From the NCBI GenBank assembly GCA_030684645.1, contig JAUXUF010000311.1:1-64000 (forward strand): 64,000 nucleotides of DNA, in the 5' to 3' direction. Source of the DNA: Bacteroidota bacterium (GTDB lineage: Bacteria; Bacteroidota; Bacteroidia; Bacteroidales; Prolixibacteraceae). The translations under genes were made by a program, and so were the position numbers. Below the pieces are notes generated by a model, which did not search any database, was not told where the DNA came from, and was given only the letters and a program-made list of their open reading frames with translations. Below are positions 27,908 through 37,242 of the stretch, piece after piece; within the stretch, counting starts at the first letter, position 1; each line of letters starts with the position of its first letter.

Positions 27908-28464
27908 GCCGTATAATTGTTTTTGGCATCCAACTCACCAAAGTTTTCCTGAACTTTCTTTTTTAAAATTTCCCTGGCTCTTGACAGGTTTGATTTAGAG
28001 GTTCCCTGCGTGATCGACATTTCGCTGGCAATCTCCTGGTGCGAAAATCCTTCTATCACATAAAGGTTAAAAACCATCTGGTAGCGCGGTGGTAATTCCT
28101 GGATCAGTTTTATCAGGTCGTCAGCCGAAATTTTCGATATCACATCATCCGAAAAATTGACTGTATCATAAATTGTAACGTCTTCAACAGGGTACAGCAA
28201 ATGTTGTTTTCGGATCTTCTCAAGCGAAACATTAATCATGATCCGTCGTATCCAGCCTTCCAAAGAACCATCGTTCCGAAACGTCTTCAGGTTGGTGAAA
28301 ACCTTGATAAAGCCTTCCTGTAAATTATCTTCAGCTTCTGTTCTATCTTTGGCATAACGCAAACATACCCCGAACATTTTCGGTGCAAACTGCTGATATA
28401 GTTTTGCCTGAGCTTTTGGGTTTCCGGCAATACAATCGGATATGATTGGTCTAAAATCTTCCAA
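27904..28464 (-). CDS. ECF-family RNA polymerase sigma factor
   Basis: Sigma70 r2 (YAKDRTEAEDNLQEGFIKVFTNLKTF) and r4 (LPPRYQMVFNLYVIEGFSHQEIASEMSITQGTSKSNLSRAREIL). Confidence 0.93.
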   Translation of the reverse strand: MEDFRPIISDCIAGNPKAQAKLYQQFAPKMFGVCLRYAKDRTEAEDNLQEGFIKVFTNLKTFRNDGSLEGWIRRIMINVSLEKIRKQHLLYPVEDVTIYDTVNFSDDVISKISADDLIKLIQELPPRYQMVFNLYVIEGFSHQEIASEMSITQGTSKSNLSRAREILKKKVQENFGELDAKNNYTA

Positions 28465-28688
28465 GTGTGCGCAAATTTCTGATTATCCAAAATTAACCCA
28501 ATTAATCCGACTTTGTGCGATAGAACCTTTTTTCATTCCAGATAATCTTCAATTAACAATGGTCTGGCTTTGTACAATTTCGCCTGAAACAGAACTCGAT
28601 TTCTACTAAGATGGAGCTGGGTTGGGAATAGTTGCGTTGAGGAAGAATATTTTGTAAATGTTTGAGACCGAGTCTATAGAAGAACATG

Positions 28689-29183
28689 CTAAAACTGTTC
28701 ACCAAGCTGTCTGAACATCTCAATTGTATTCATGTAATGAATACCAAATGGGATGCATGCGTCAGGAATTTTTATTTTATTCTTTTTTTCAGGTTGAAGT
28801 ATTTCTTGGGTAATAATAGTGTTATGGTTAGCAAAAGAATATGAAATCAGCCACGCATCTGCTTCATCAGCATCTAAAAATTCATCTAATGCTTTTTGTT
28901 GAAAATGACTTCTTCTTGATACAGCCCAATTAACAATCTGAGTGTATTCTGGTATTACCTGTGATGTATCTTTAAAAAAGATATCTGGCAAATTAACCAC
29001 ACACCATTTCTTTAATTCATCATCATTTTGGTATATCTCATTTTTTACTTTATCAATACTGATGATTTTTCCGTCTAAAGCCAGCTGTTTTACCTTTCCC
29101 CGGAAGCTAACAGCAACATCTAATGGGTAAGTAGCTCGATGTGCCTGTATGAAGAAATTGCTATCAACAACAAATGGTCCCAT
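28689..29183 (-). CDS. DUF4411 (PIN-like) protein, candidate toxin
   Basis: PIN-like acidic residues VVDSNFFIQAH, DADEADAWLISYS, KIPDAC; 3 bp downstream of the XRE-ImmA gene. Confidence 0.82.
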   Translation of the reverse strand: MGPFVVDSNFFIQAHRATYPLDVAVSFRGKVKQLALDGKIISIDKVKNEIYQNDDELKKWCVVNLPDIFFKDTSQVIPEYTQIVNWAVSRRSHFQQKALDEFLDADEADAWLISYSFANHNTIITQEILQPEKKNKIKIPDACIPFGIHYMNTIEMFRQLGEQF

Positions 29184-29186
29184 TGG

Positions 29187-30317
29187 CTAATAGAGATATT
29201 TCTTGATGAAATTTTGATAAGTATCTCCTTTAAGACCAGTTAATTTACATGCATCACGATAGAGAAGTTTATTTTCTTTTACAGCCCGGTTAATATGTGC
29301 AGCAAACTGGATACTTAGTCTTTTCTTCGTAGTAGCAAAAAAATCTCCACCATCACTTTGATTATCCTTTTTATACTGAACCTGATCAGTATAATCGTTG
29401 TAAAAAACAAAAAACGCAGCTCTGCTTAGTTTGCCTAAATCCAAAGCCCTCCTTGCAATAACAATAGGACTTACTTTAAAATACTTCGCCACAACTTTAA
29501 TATCTGGCCGTTCATTCCAAACTCTGTTAAAAGAATCTTCAGGAACTAGAAATTCGGCTGCGACTTTATCACACAATTGTTCATTGGGGTCGTTAGCTGG
29601 CTGCAATTGACGAAAATCAAACCCGGCACTATGTCCAGTCCAGATATGAGCCAATTCGTGAACGATAGTAAAAAGCTGGGCAGCCTTACCATCTGCAGCA
29701 TTTATAAACATAAAAGGAGCAATTGTATCAACTAATACAAAGCCCCTACACTCTTCAACTTTAATTGGACGATGGGTATTATTTTCTACAACTCCATTAA
29801 AATTAACGATTATTCTTACTTCTTCAATTTTCAGAGTAAGATGTTCCAATGCTTCTTCCCATGTTCGAAATTGACTCGCCCACTCTACTTCTAAATTAAG
29901 AGTTCTTCTTATATCTGCGACAATGTCATGATAATTATTTGTGGATCTATATTTACCAACAAAACTTAATTTTTCGAAATCATTGTCGACTAAATAATCG
30001 ACAAGCCATTCTTGTCGCCTTTGAATTAAAAGAATGGTGTCATAAACGTTGATGCTGACACCAGTAGGCTTAGAATTACCAGTGCGAAAAAAAGGTATAG
30101 GTAAATTCTCTTGCGGTGGTTCTTGTAGAAAGAGATAACCAAATGGCAAGTGAACTTTATTCGAAAAATTTTCCAACTGCTTTATGGTAGGCTTTTTTGT
30201 ATCCTCCAACCAGTCCTGAACTTTTGGAAATTTTTGAGCAAAATCCTGCAATTCATAACCTGCCCGAGTAATTGCCCAGGTAATCATGTCTGCACTAATC
30301 TTAACTTCTGTATTCAT
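29187..30317 (-). CDS. XRE-HTH plus ImmA/IrrE-family metallopeptidase, candidate antitoxin/regulator
   Basis: N-terminal HTH-like region and zinc motif VHELAHIWTGHSAG with the downstream E in CDKVAAEFLVPEDSF. Start taken at MNTEVKIS. Confidence 0.85.
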   Translation of the reverse strand: MNTEVKISADMITWAITRAGYELQDFAQKFPKVQDWLEDTKKPTIKQLENFSNKVHLPFGYLFLQEPPQENLPIPFFRTGNSKPTGVSINVYDTILLIQRRQEWLVDYLVDNDFEKLSFVGKYRSTNNYHDIVADIRRTLNLEVEWASQFRTWEEALEHLTLKIEEVRIIVNFNGVVENNTHRPIKVEECRGFVLVDTIAPFMFINAADGKAAQLFTIVHELAHIWTGHSAGFDFRQLQPANDPNEQLCDKVAAEFLVPEDSFNRVWNERPDIKVVAKYFKVSPIVIARRALDLGKLSRAAFFVFYNDYTDQVQYKKDNQSDGGDFFATTKKRLSIQFAAHINRAVKENKLLYRDACKLTGLKGDTYQNFIKKYLY

Positions 30318-30445
30318 TTGAAGCAAATTTACCATTTCCCTGAATTTTTCCTATACCCTCGAGTAAATTCAATAGAAGTAATATCATTTTATAGTAATCT
30401 CTTAATTTGACCAGAAGCCTCATCGCTAAATTAAACTTACAACGC

Positions 30446-30471
30446 AACCCTTACCGGTTTCAATCCGTCTA
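30446..30471 (+). promoter_or_regulatory. Candidate ECF-sigma promoter upstream of the serpin gene
   Basis: AACC (30446-30449) - N16 - CGTCTA (30466-30471), resembling ECF -35 AAC and -10 CGTC elements. Confidence 0.4.
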
Positions 30472-30489
30472 ATTCAAAAAACAACTGTT

Positions 30490-31716
30490 ATGAAACGATT
30501 CTTTTCTTTTTGGACAATTGCATTCCTGGTCTTGGCTTGCACTGACGTTCAACCAAATCCGGAAGTTTCTGATTTAACCACTACCGAAAAATCAGCAAAA
30601 ATTATTGCCGCCGATAACCAGTTTGGACTGGAAATATTTCAGAAAGTCAATGCTTCGCTTGAAGAGCTAAAGAACACAATGATCTCACCCCTAAGTGTTT
30701 CTTTGGCGCTGGCAATGGTTTACAACGGTACCGACGGCAACACCAAGAAACAAATGGAAGACATGTTGCACAAGGCCAATCTGGCTCCTGAAGATATCAA
30801 TCAAAGTTACAAAGACCTGGTTGCCGGGCTGGTCAGCCACGATCCGAAGGTGGAACTCTCGATTTCGAATGCCATTTTTTACCGGAATTCATTCAGTATC
30901 AAGAATAATTTTATCACCACCAACCAAAACTATTATCAGGCCGAAGTTTCAGGCCTTGACTTTACAAAAACCACCGAAGCCCTGAATACAGTGAATGGCT
31001 GGGTCAATACTGCAACCAAAGGGAAAATCGATAAAATCATTGAAGAGGTTAAACCCGAGGATATGATGTATCTGTTGAATGCCATTTATTTTAACGGCGA
31101 ATGGAAATACAAGTTTGACACAAAGGAAACTACTGATATGCCTTTCACAAAAGAAGACAAAACCGTGATCCATATTCCTACCATGACGATTGAAAATCCA
31201 TTTAATACATACAGTCATCAAACCTTCGATCTGCTTGAATTGCCCTATGGAAGCGGAAAATATTCGATGCTGATCTTCCTGCCTGTTTCAGGAAAAAACG
31301 TCAATGATGTGATTTCGCTGATGACCGCTGACCATGTAAACGACTGGAATACAAAAATGACCGGGCAAAAGAAAAGGGTATTTCTTCCGAAATTCGAGTT
31401 TAAATTTGATAACAGTTTGGTCGATGAACTGAAAGCGTTGGGAATGACCGATGCTTTCAACGATGCCAAAGCCAACCTGAGCGGTATTTCAAATGATGCC
31501 AAACTTATTATTTCGGAAGTGATGCACAAAACTTACATCAAGGTTGATGAGCGTGGAACCGAAGCCGCGGCAGTGACCGGAATTACTGTGGGCGTCACTT
31601 CCATCGGACCTGACAATAGTTTCAGGGTTGATCATCCGTTTGTATTTGCCATCCGCGAGAAAGACACCAAAGCCATCTTGTTTGTAGGGAAAATAATGAA
31701 TCCGAACTTAAATTAG
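30490..31716 (+). CDS. Serpin (serine protease inhibitor) lipoprotein
   Basis: LVLAC lipobox; serpin fold motifs NTMISPLSVSLALAMVYNGTDGNT, LNAIYFNGEWKYKFD, hinge VDERGTEAAAVT, FRVDHPFVFAIRE. Confidence 0.94.
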   Translation: MKRFFSFWTIAFLVLACTDVQPNPEVSDLTTTEKSAKIIAADNQFGLEIFQKVNASLEELKNTMISPLSVSLALAMVYNGTDGNTKKQMEDMLHKANLAPEDINQSYKDLVAGLVSHDPKVELSISNAIFYRNSFSIKNNFITTNQNYYQAEVSGLDFTKTTEALNTVNGWVNTATKGKIDKIIEEVKPEDMMYLLNAIYFNGEWKYKFDTKETTDMPFTKEDKTVIHIPTMTIENPFNTYSHQTFDLLELPYGSGKYSMLIFLPVSGKNVNDVISLMTADHVNDWNTKMTGQKKRVFLPKFEFKFDNSLVDELKALGMTDAFNDAKANLSGISNDAKLIISEVMHKTYIKVDERGTEAAAVTGITVGVTSIGPDNSFRVDHPFVFAIREKDTKAILFVGKIMNPNLN

Positions 31717-31741
31717 GATTTTCCGGTTTGCTTCACTTCCT

Positions 31742-31838
31742 CATATCGGCGTAAATTTAGCACTCAAATGTCTCATATCGGCGTAAATTTAGTACTTCAA
31801 TGTCCAATATCGGCGTAAATTTGGTACTTAGGTGATTT
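31742..31838. repeat. Three tandem 32-bp direct repeats
   Basis: CATATCGGCGTAAATTTAGCACTCAAATGTCT / CATATCGGCGTAAATTTAGTACTTCAATGTCC / AATATCGGCGTAAATTTGGTACTTAGGTG...; exact 32-bp period, no spacers. Confidence 0.88.
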
Positions 31839-31886
31839 TATCTGGCAAAAAAAATTTAACTTTGTGCCAAATAAATATACGACGAG

Positions 31887-33137
31887 ATGATAAGAAACAG
31901 GAAAATAGCAGGCATCGTCCTGCAAAAAAGCGCTTCCAGATTCGGACGAATCATCGTGTTTACAGGTGCAAGGCAAACCGGGAAAACAACACTTGCCCGT
32001 AAACTTTTTCCGGAATACGAATACATTTCGGTTGAAGACCCAATCATGCGTAGCAAATATGCGCAACTTACTGCTCAGCAGTGGACAACTCTTTTTCCTT
32101 TTGCCATACTCGATGAGGTACAAAAAGAACCAGTCTTGATTGAAAGCATCAAGTCAGTTTACGATCAATGGCCAGAGCCTAAGTATTTACTTTTAGGTTC
32201 AAGCCAGCTTCTGTTGCTCGAAAAAGTAAAAGAAAGCCTTGCCGGACGATGTACCATTATGGAGATTTTCCCGCTTACCATACCCGAACTCCGCACCCAA
32301 AACTGGGAGGAAAAAGTCGAAGATTCACTTTTCCAGCAGCTTATTATAGGTGAAAGACAGGATGAATTTCTACCTTCATTCTTGTTCGATAAACAAATGA
32401 CTGAAAAACAACAGGCATGGGATCATTATCTGAAGTTTGGAGGTTATCCGGCAGTTTCGGATACAGAACTTTCCGATGAAGAAAAATATGATTGGTTAAA
32501 AAACTATGTCCAAACGTATCTGGAACGCGATATCCGCGACCTGGCTTCATTTCGTGATTTGGAACCTTTCGTGAAACTTCAGCGATATTTGGCGATCAAT
32601 ACCGGGAACCTCGTCAATGTTTCGGCCATTGCTACCCAACTAGGCTTAGGTGCAAAAACAGTAAGTCGCTATCTTCGCTACTTTGAAATTAGTTATCAGG
32701 CTGTTTCACTTCAGTCGTGGTCGGGAAACGAAACCAAACGACTGGTTAAAATGCCTAAAATCCATTATCTCGACAATGGCATTATTCAAACCATCCTTCA
32801 AAAAAGAGGTGGTATTACAGGAAATGAGTTTGAAAGTCTGGTTATCGCCGAAATCTACAAACAGACAAGGACCTTGCAGAATTCAGCTAACTTTTATCAT
32901 TTACGGACCCATGACGGAAAAGAAGTAGATTTAATTATTGAATTGCCTGAAGGATACCTTGCTTTTGAGATTAAAATGAAAGATATTGTTGGGAAACAAG
33001 ACGTCAGGCACCTGATTAACCTGGCTGAAATGCTTGACAAACCATTGATCAAAGCATTCGTTTTATCAAACGATCCTCAAACTAAGTACTTTGGCGATCA
33101 AATTGTTGCTTTAAATGCAGCCTATTTTCTGGGATAG
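31887..33137 (+). CDS. AAA-family ATPase with DUF4143 C-terminal domain
   Basis: FTGARQTGKTTLARKLF, FAILDEVQKEP, YLLLGSSQLLLLEKVKESLAGR, DLIIELPEGYLAFEIK. Confidence 0.9.
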   Translation: MIRNRKIAGIVLQKSASRFGRIIVFTGARQTGKTTLARKLFPEYEYISVEDPIMRSKYAQLTAQQWTTLFPFAILDEVQKEPVLIESIKSVYDQWPEPKYLLLGSSQLLLLEKVKESLAGRCTIMEIFPLTIPELRTQNWEEKVEDSLFQQLIIGERQDEFLPSFLFDKQMTEKQQAWDHYLKFGGYPAVSDTELSDEEKYDWLKNYVQTYLERDIRDLASFRDLEPFVKLQRYLAINTGNLVNVSAIATQLGLGAKTVSRYLRYFEISYQAVSLQSWSGNETKRLVKMPKIHYLDNGIIQTILQKRGGITGNEFESLVIAEIYKQTRTLQNSANFYHLRTHDGKEVDLIIELPEGYLAFEIKMKDIVGKQDVRHLINLAEMLDKPLIKAFVLSNDPQTKYFGDQIVALNAAYFLG

Positions 33138-33275
33138 TTTCATTGATTCAACAAAATCCAACCAAAAAACACACTTCTTATTCAGGTTTTAATTCAAACC
33201 GCAATGAATTAGTTTAATTTTGACCAATCAAAAGCGTACTAAAATTTCAGTATGTTATATTTGTCCAATGATTAC

Positions 33276-33974
33276 ATGGTTACAATGGGTATAAATTTTT
33301 CAAGTAAAACTTCCGGGATTCATAAGCTAATTTGGGAAAACAAGAATTTTCTTGTTCCATTTTTTCTGCTTTCTGCTTATTTTATAGTCCTTATAATGAT
33401 ATACGGCAATGCCGTTTTATTCCTTCATATCAATAGTTACAACTCCTGGCTTGCCGATCATTTGTTTCTGTATATTACCAATCTGGGCGATGGGTTCATT
33501 TCTTATGTTCTGGTTCTGATTTTACTTTTGTTTTCCTTTCGTGAAGCGCTCACGTTCTTGTCGATAACCCTGGTCATTGCGATTCTGGTCACTTTATTGA
33601 AAAGACACTTCTTTCCTGAATTTAATCGACCCGTAATTTATTTTGAATATTTTGAGGTTTTGCGATTGGTTCCAGGTTATGATCCCCCCTTGCTTTATAC
33701 TTTTCCATCTGGACATACGGCTACTTCAATCAGTGTTTTTTTGTATTTGTCTATGTTGAGCAAAAACAGCTATCTGAAATTCGGCATGTTTTGTATTGCT
33801 ACTCTGATAAGCTTTTCACGGGTTTATCTTTCCGCCCATTTCCCTTTGGATGTCGTTGTAGGTTCTTATATTGCAGTTACGATAACCATTTTGGGCTTTT
33901 ATTTCAGCAGACGGATTGAAGGTTCATGGATAAACAAAAAAATTGTTTTTAAACCTAAGATTTCCATCAGATAA
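33276..33974 (+). CDS. PAP2-family membrane phosphatase
   Basis: Motifs LLKRHFFPEFNRP, LLYTFPSGHTATSISVFLYL, SRVYLSAHFPLDVVVGS. Confidence 0.88.
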   Translation: MVTMGINFSSKTSGIHKLIWENKNFLVPFFLLSAYFIVLIMIYGNAVLFLHINSYNSWLADHLFLYITNLGDGFISYVLVLILLLFSFREALTFLSITLVIAILVTLLKRHFFPEFNRPVIYFEYFEVLRLVPGYDPPLLYTFPSGHTATSISVFLYLSMLSKNSYLKFGMFCIATLISFSRVYLSAHFPLDVVVGSYIAVTITILGFYFSRRIEGSWINKKIVFKPKISIR

Positions 33975-33994
33975 CGAACCATAAGATTCAAAAT

Positions 33995-35626
33995 ATGTCG
34001 ATAGAAAACCGGATCAGAATATTCATTATTCTCATAGCCCTTCTTTTGTTCTTACCTTTTAATGGATTAGTCCATTTGTTTGACTGGGATGAAATCAATT
34101 TTGCAGAATCGGCCCGTGAGATGATAACGACCGGGGATTACAGTACTGTACGAATCAATTTTATCCCTTTCTGGGAAAAACCGCCCTTTTTTATTTGGAT
34201 GCAAGTGATTAGCATGCAGCTGTTTGGTATTAATGAGTTTGCCGCCCGGTTCCCGAATGCAATTTGCGGAGTGTTAAGTTTGCTGGTTTTGTTTGAAATT
34301 GGAACCGGATTAAAGAACTACAAATTTGGATTGGCCTGGACCATGGCTTATGGCGCATCGATTCTGCCTTTCTTGTATTTCAAATCAGGAATTATCGATC
34401 CCTGGTTTAACCTGTTTATTTTCTCAGCCATCTATTTCGCGTTCAAATACCTCACTCAACGGGAAGCGAACCGAAAGGCAACTATCAATATGATTTTATC
34501 GGCTGGTATCCTTGGTTTGGCAACCCTGACGAAAGGCCCGGTGGCCATCTTGTTGTTCGGAGTTCCCATATTCCTGTTTTTACTGATCGAACGAAAATTT
34601 AAACTTTTGAAATGGGTTGATATCTTACTATTTTCTCTGGTATTATTTTTTACCGGAGGCGCCTATCACCTCTATCAGATTTTCTCTGGAAACTGGAAAT
34701 TGGTCGTTGATTTTATCGATTACCAGTTGAAACTGATGAAAACAGAAGATGCCGGACATGGTGGCAGTATCTTTTATCATCCATTGGTACTGTTTGTCGG
34801 AATGTTTCCAACTTCAATTTTGGCTTTCCGGGCTTTCTTCAATAAAAGCATTGAAAACAATGACTACCGAAAATTGATGATTGTATTATTTTGTGTTGTA
34901 TTGGTAATTTTTAGTTTAATCAAAACTAAGATTGTCCATTACAGCTCATTATGCTATTTCCCTTTGAGTTACCTGGCAGCAGTTTCGATTTATGATATTT
35001 ATATTAACAAGGCAACCTTAAGTAAGCTGGGGAAAACATTTATTCTAGTGGTAGGATCAATTTGGGCCATCACTCCGGGTATCGTACAACTCGTTGCAAC
35101 CAGAATCCCTGCCGATGTCCTTAAAAAATATATAAAAGATGATTTTGCCATTGCTTGTATTGATACTGCCGTTCATTGGAGCGGGTTCGAGTTTCTGATA
35201 GGGTTGGCGTTTGGAATAGGTCTGATCGTAGCTGTTTTTTACCTGAAAGGTACCAAACAAATTTTAGCCATATACGGCAGTACTGCCTTGTTCGTTTTTC
35301 TGTTCATGTTACTGTTGGTTCCCAAAATTGAAAAGTATTCACAAGGACCGGCTATCGGGTTTATTTCTGCGTTTGAAGGAAAACCTGTTTGGATTTCAAC
35401 TTTGGGTTATAAAAGTTATGCTCCTTATTTCTACTCCGGAAAAACCAGTAGAGCCTGTCCCGAAGGTGATGAGGAAGAATTTTTGTTGCATGGCAAAACC
35501 GGCCGCGAAGTCTATTTTGTCGCCAAAATAACAGGAGTGCAGGAGTTTATGGATAAAAATCCTCAATTGGTTATTATTGAAAAAAAAGGTGGTTTTGTAT
35601 TGATTAAACGAGTTGTCATTCAATAA
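33995..35626 (+). CDS. Glycosyltransferase family 39 / ArnT-like membrane protein
   Basis: LFDWDEINFAESAREMITTGDYSTVRINFIPFWEKPPFFIWMQ with multiple TM segments. Confidence 0.9.
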   Translation: MSIENRIRIFIILIALLLFLPFNGLVHLFDWDEINFAESAREMITTGDYSTVRINFIPFWEKPPFFIWMQVISMQLFGINEFAARFPNAICGVLSLLVLFEIGTGLKNYKFGLAWTMAYGASILPFLYFKSGIIDPWFNLFIFSAIYFAFKYLTQREANRKATINMILSAGILGLATLTKGPVAILLFGVPIFLFLLIERKFKLLKWVDILLFSLVLFFTGGAYHLYQIFSGNWKLVVDFIDYQLKLMKTEDAGHGGSIFYHPLVLFVGMFPTSILAFRAFFNKSIENNDYRKLMIVLFCVVLVIFSLIKTKIVHYSSLCYFPLSYLAAVSIYDIYINKATLSKLGKTFILVVGSIWAITPGIVQLVATRIPADVLKKYIKDDFAIACIDTAVHWSGFEFLIGLAFGIGLIVAVFYLKGTKQILAIYGSTALFVFLFMLLLVPKIEKYSQGPAIGFISAFEGKPVWISTLGYKSYAPYFYSGKTSRACPEGDEEEFLLHGKTGREVYFVAKITGVQEFMDKNPQLVIIEKKGGFVLIKRVVIQ

Positions 35627-35776
35627 TTGGTGAATTGGAAACAGGCCAACCCGAAACCTCTATTTCAGATACAAGTCAGTTTTTGTCTAAAACGACACCG
35701 CTTTTAAATTTCAGGGATCACAAAAGATAAATCAATTTTTAGCGTTAATATTGTGAACTGTTAAAGAATTTAAGGA

Positions 35777-37081
35777 ATGAATAGATATAAAATTTTAGTT
35801 GGAATACTTTTTATTAGCTGTTTTATTTTGGTTTCAGAAACCGGGTTTGCCCAGATTACATCTGATGCTGATGCGGTTGTGCCAACAGAATATTCATCCG
35901 GAAGTCAGGATAAAATCCATGTTTTTTGTGGCGCCAAGGGCGATCAGAACGCTTCGTTAACAGCAACCGCACCAAACGGAGAAACCGGAAGTTTTGAATG
36001 GCTGAAATACAATTCCCTGACTGGAATTTTTGATTTTTTCTCCAGCGATTTGTCGGGCAATACCACTTCAACGATTTCGAATCTTGCAGATGGCTGTTAC
36101 CGGGTACATATTACTTCCACTTCCGGAGTAAAGACTTATACAGCCTGGGGTTTTAATAATTATATTGAAGCAAAGGCTGAGATTACGGAATCGGATTGCA
36201 CTTCGTTTACCTTGAAAGGAACTATTGATCCGCTTGCAACATTGACTTATGTCGATCTGCCGACCGGGCAATCGAAGGTATTAGCTAAAGATATTCAAGT
36301 CAAATGGCTGGATGGAAATGTTGTAGTTAGTCGGGTGATTGTTTCAAAAGTATATGATCCTCCGACAAAAGATACCGGTTATACTCTTGACGTTACCGAT
36401 AGGTTTGGATGTATGGTCACGGCTGAAGCCACATACATTTCAATCGTCACCAAAGCGCTGTTTTCGGTAAGTGTTGATAAGGGAGAAGCGCCGCTGGAAG
36501 TTACTTTCAACAATGAGTCGGAGAATGGCGATCCCGGTAAATATGAATGGTTTATATTCAAAGATATAGACGAAATAAAGCGGGAGGCTTTAAAAAACCC
36601 GGGTTCGGTCATCGACAGTATTCTTGAGAAAATGACTAATGATAGCCCGGTTTATACCTTCGAAAACTCCGGAAAATACCAGGTTAAACTGGTTTCCCAA
36701 AAAAAATCTGAATTTCATACTTGTTACGATATTGTTTATTTTAAATATATCGTTGCAGATACTTCGTTTGTTGACGCCCCCAATGTGTTTACGCCCAATG
36801 GCGATGGAGTGAATGATGAATTTATCGTCAAATTCTGGTCGATGAAAGAAATCAAAATTTCAATCTTTAATCGCTGGGGTAAATTGCTTCATGTTTGGGA
36901 AAGCAATAATGTGCTGGGTTTCGGCCCGACCATTGAATCGGTTCCTCAATCGGTTTGGGACGGGAAAGTTGGCGGTAAATATGCTACGCCAGGAGTTTAT
37001 TATTATGTGGTTGAAGGTCGTGGTCGTGATAACCTGCGAAAGCGAACGAGCGGATTCTTTCATCTCTTCAGGGATAAGTAG
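35777..37081 (+). CDS. Secreted protein with PKD-like domain and gliding-motility/T9SS type B C-terminal domain
   Basis: Signal peptide; C-terminus VFTPNGDGVNDEFIVKFWSMKEIKISIFNRWGKLLHVW...VWDGKVGGKYATPGVYYYVVEGRG. Confidence 0.9.
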   Translation: MNRYKILVGILFISCFILVSETGFAQITSDADAVVPTEYSSGSQDKIHVFCGAKGDQNASLTATAPNGETGSFEWLKYNSLTGIFDFFSSDLSGNTTSTISNLADGCYRVHITSTSGVKTYTAWGFNNYIEAKAEITESDCTSFTLKGTIDPLATLTYVDLPTGQSKVLAKDIQVKWLDGNVVVSRVIVSKVYDPPTKDTGYTLDVTDRFGCMVTAEATYISIVTKALFSVSVDKGEAPLEVTFNNESENGDPGKYEWFIFKDIDEIKREALKNPGSVIDSILEKMTNDSPVYTFENSGKYQVKLVSQKKSEFHTCYDIVYFKYIVADTSFVDAPNVFTPNGDGVNDEFIVKFWSMKEIKISIFNRWGKLLHVWESNNVLGFGPTIESVPQSVWDGKVGGKYATPGVYYYVVEGRGRDNLRKRTSGFFHLFRDK

Positions 37082-37242
37082 AAGATTAAATACAAACTGG
37101 CTTCTGGTAAAAGAGATGTTGGTTTTTTTTATAACCCCGACAGGGTTAGTCAGTACGGATGGCGCATCAAAGCTTGAATTTCCATAGAAATTTTCTTTAT
37201 GACTGGGCAAAATAATATCAACTTGATTTAATATTCTGGAAA

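Noticed and set aside
31742-31838. Possible CRISPR array (32-bp repeats)
   Set aside because: The repeats are directly adjacent with no unique spacers, there are only three units, and no cas genes are present; treated as a tandem repeat.
37132-37148. Small hairpin AACCCCGACAGGGTT after the T9SS substrate gene
   Set aside because: Could be a short interspersed repeat or weak terminator, but it is too short and lacks a clear T-tract on either strand.
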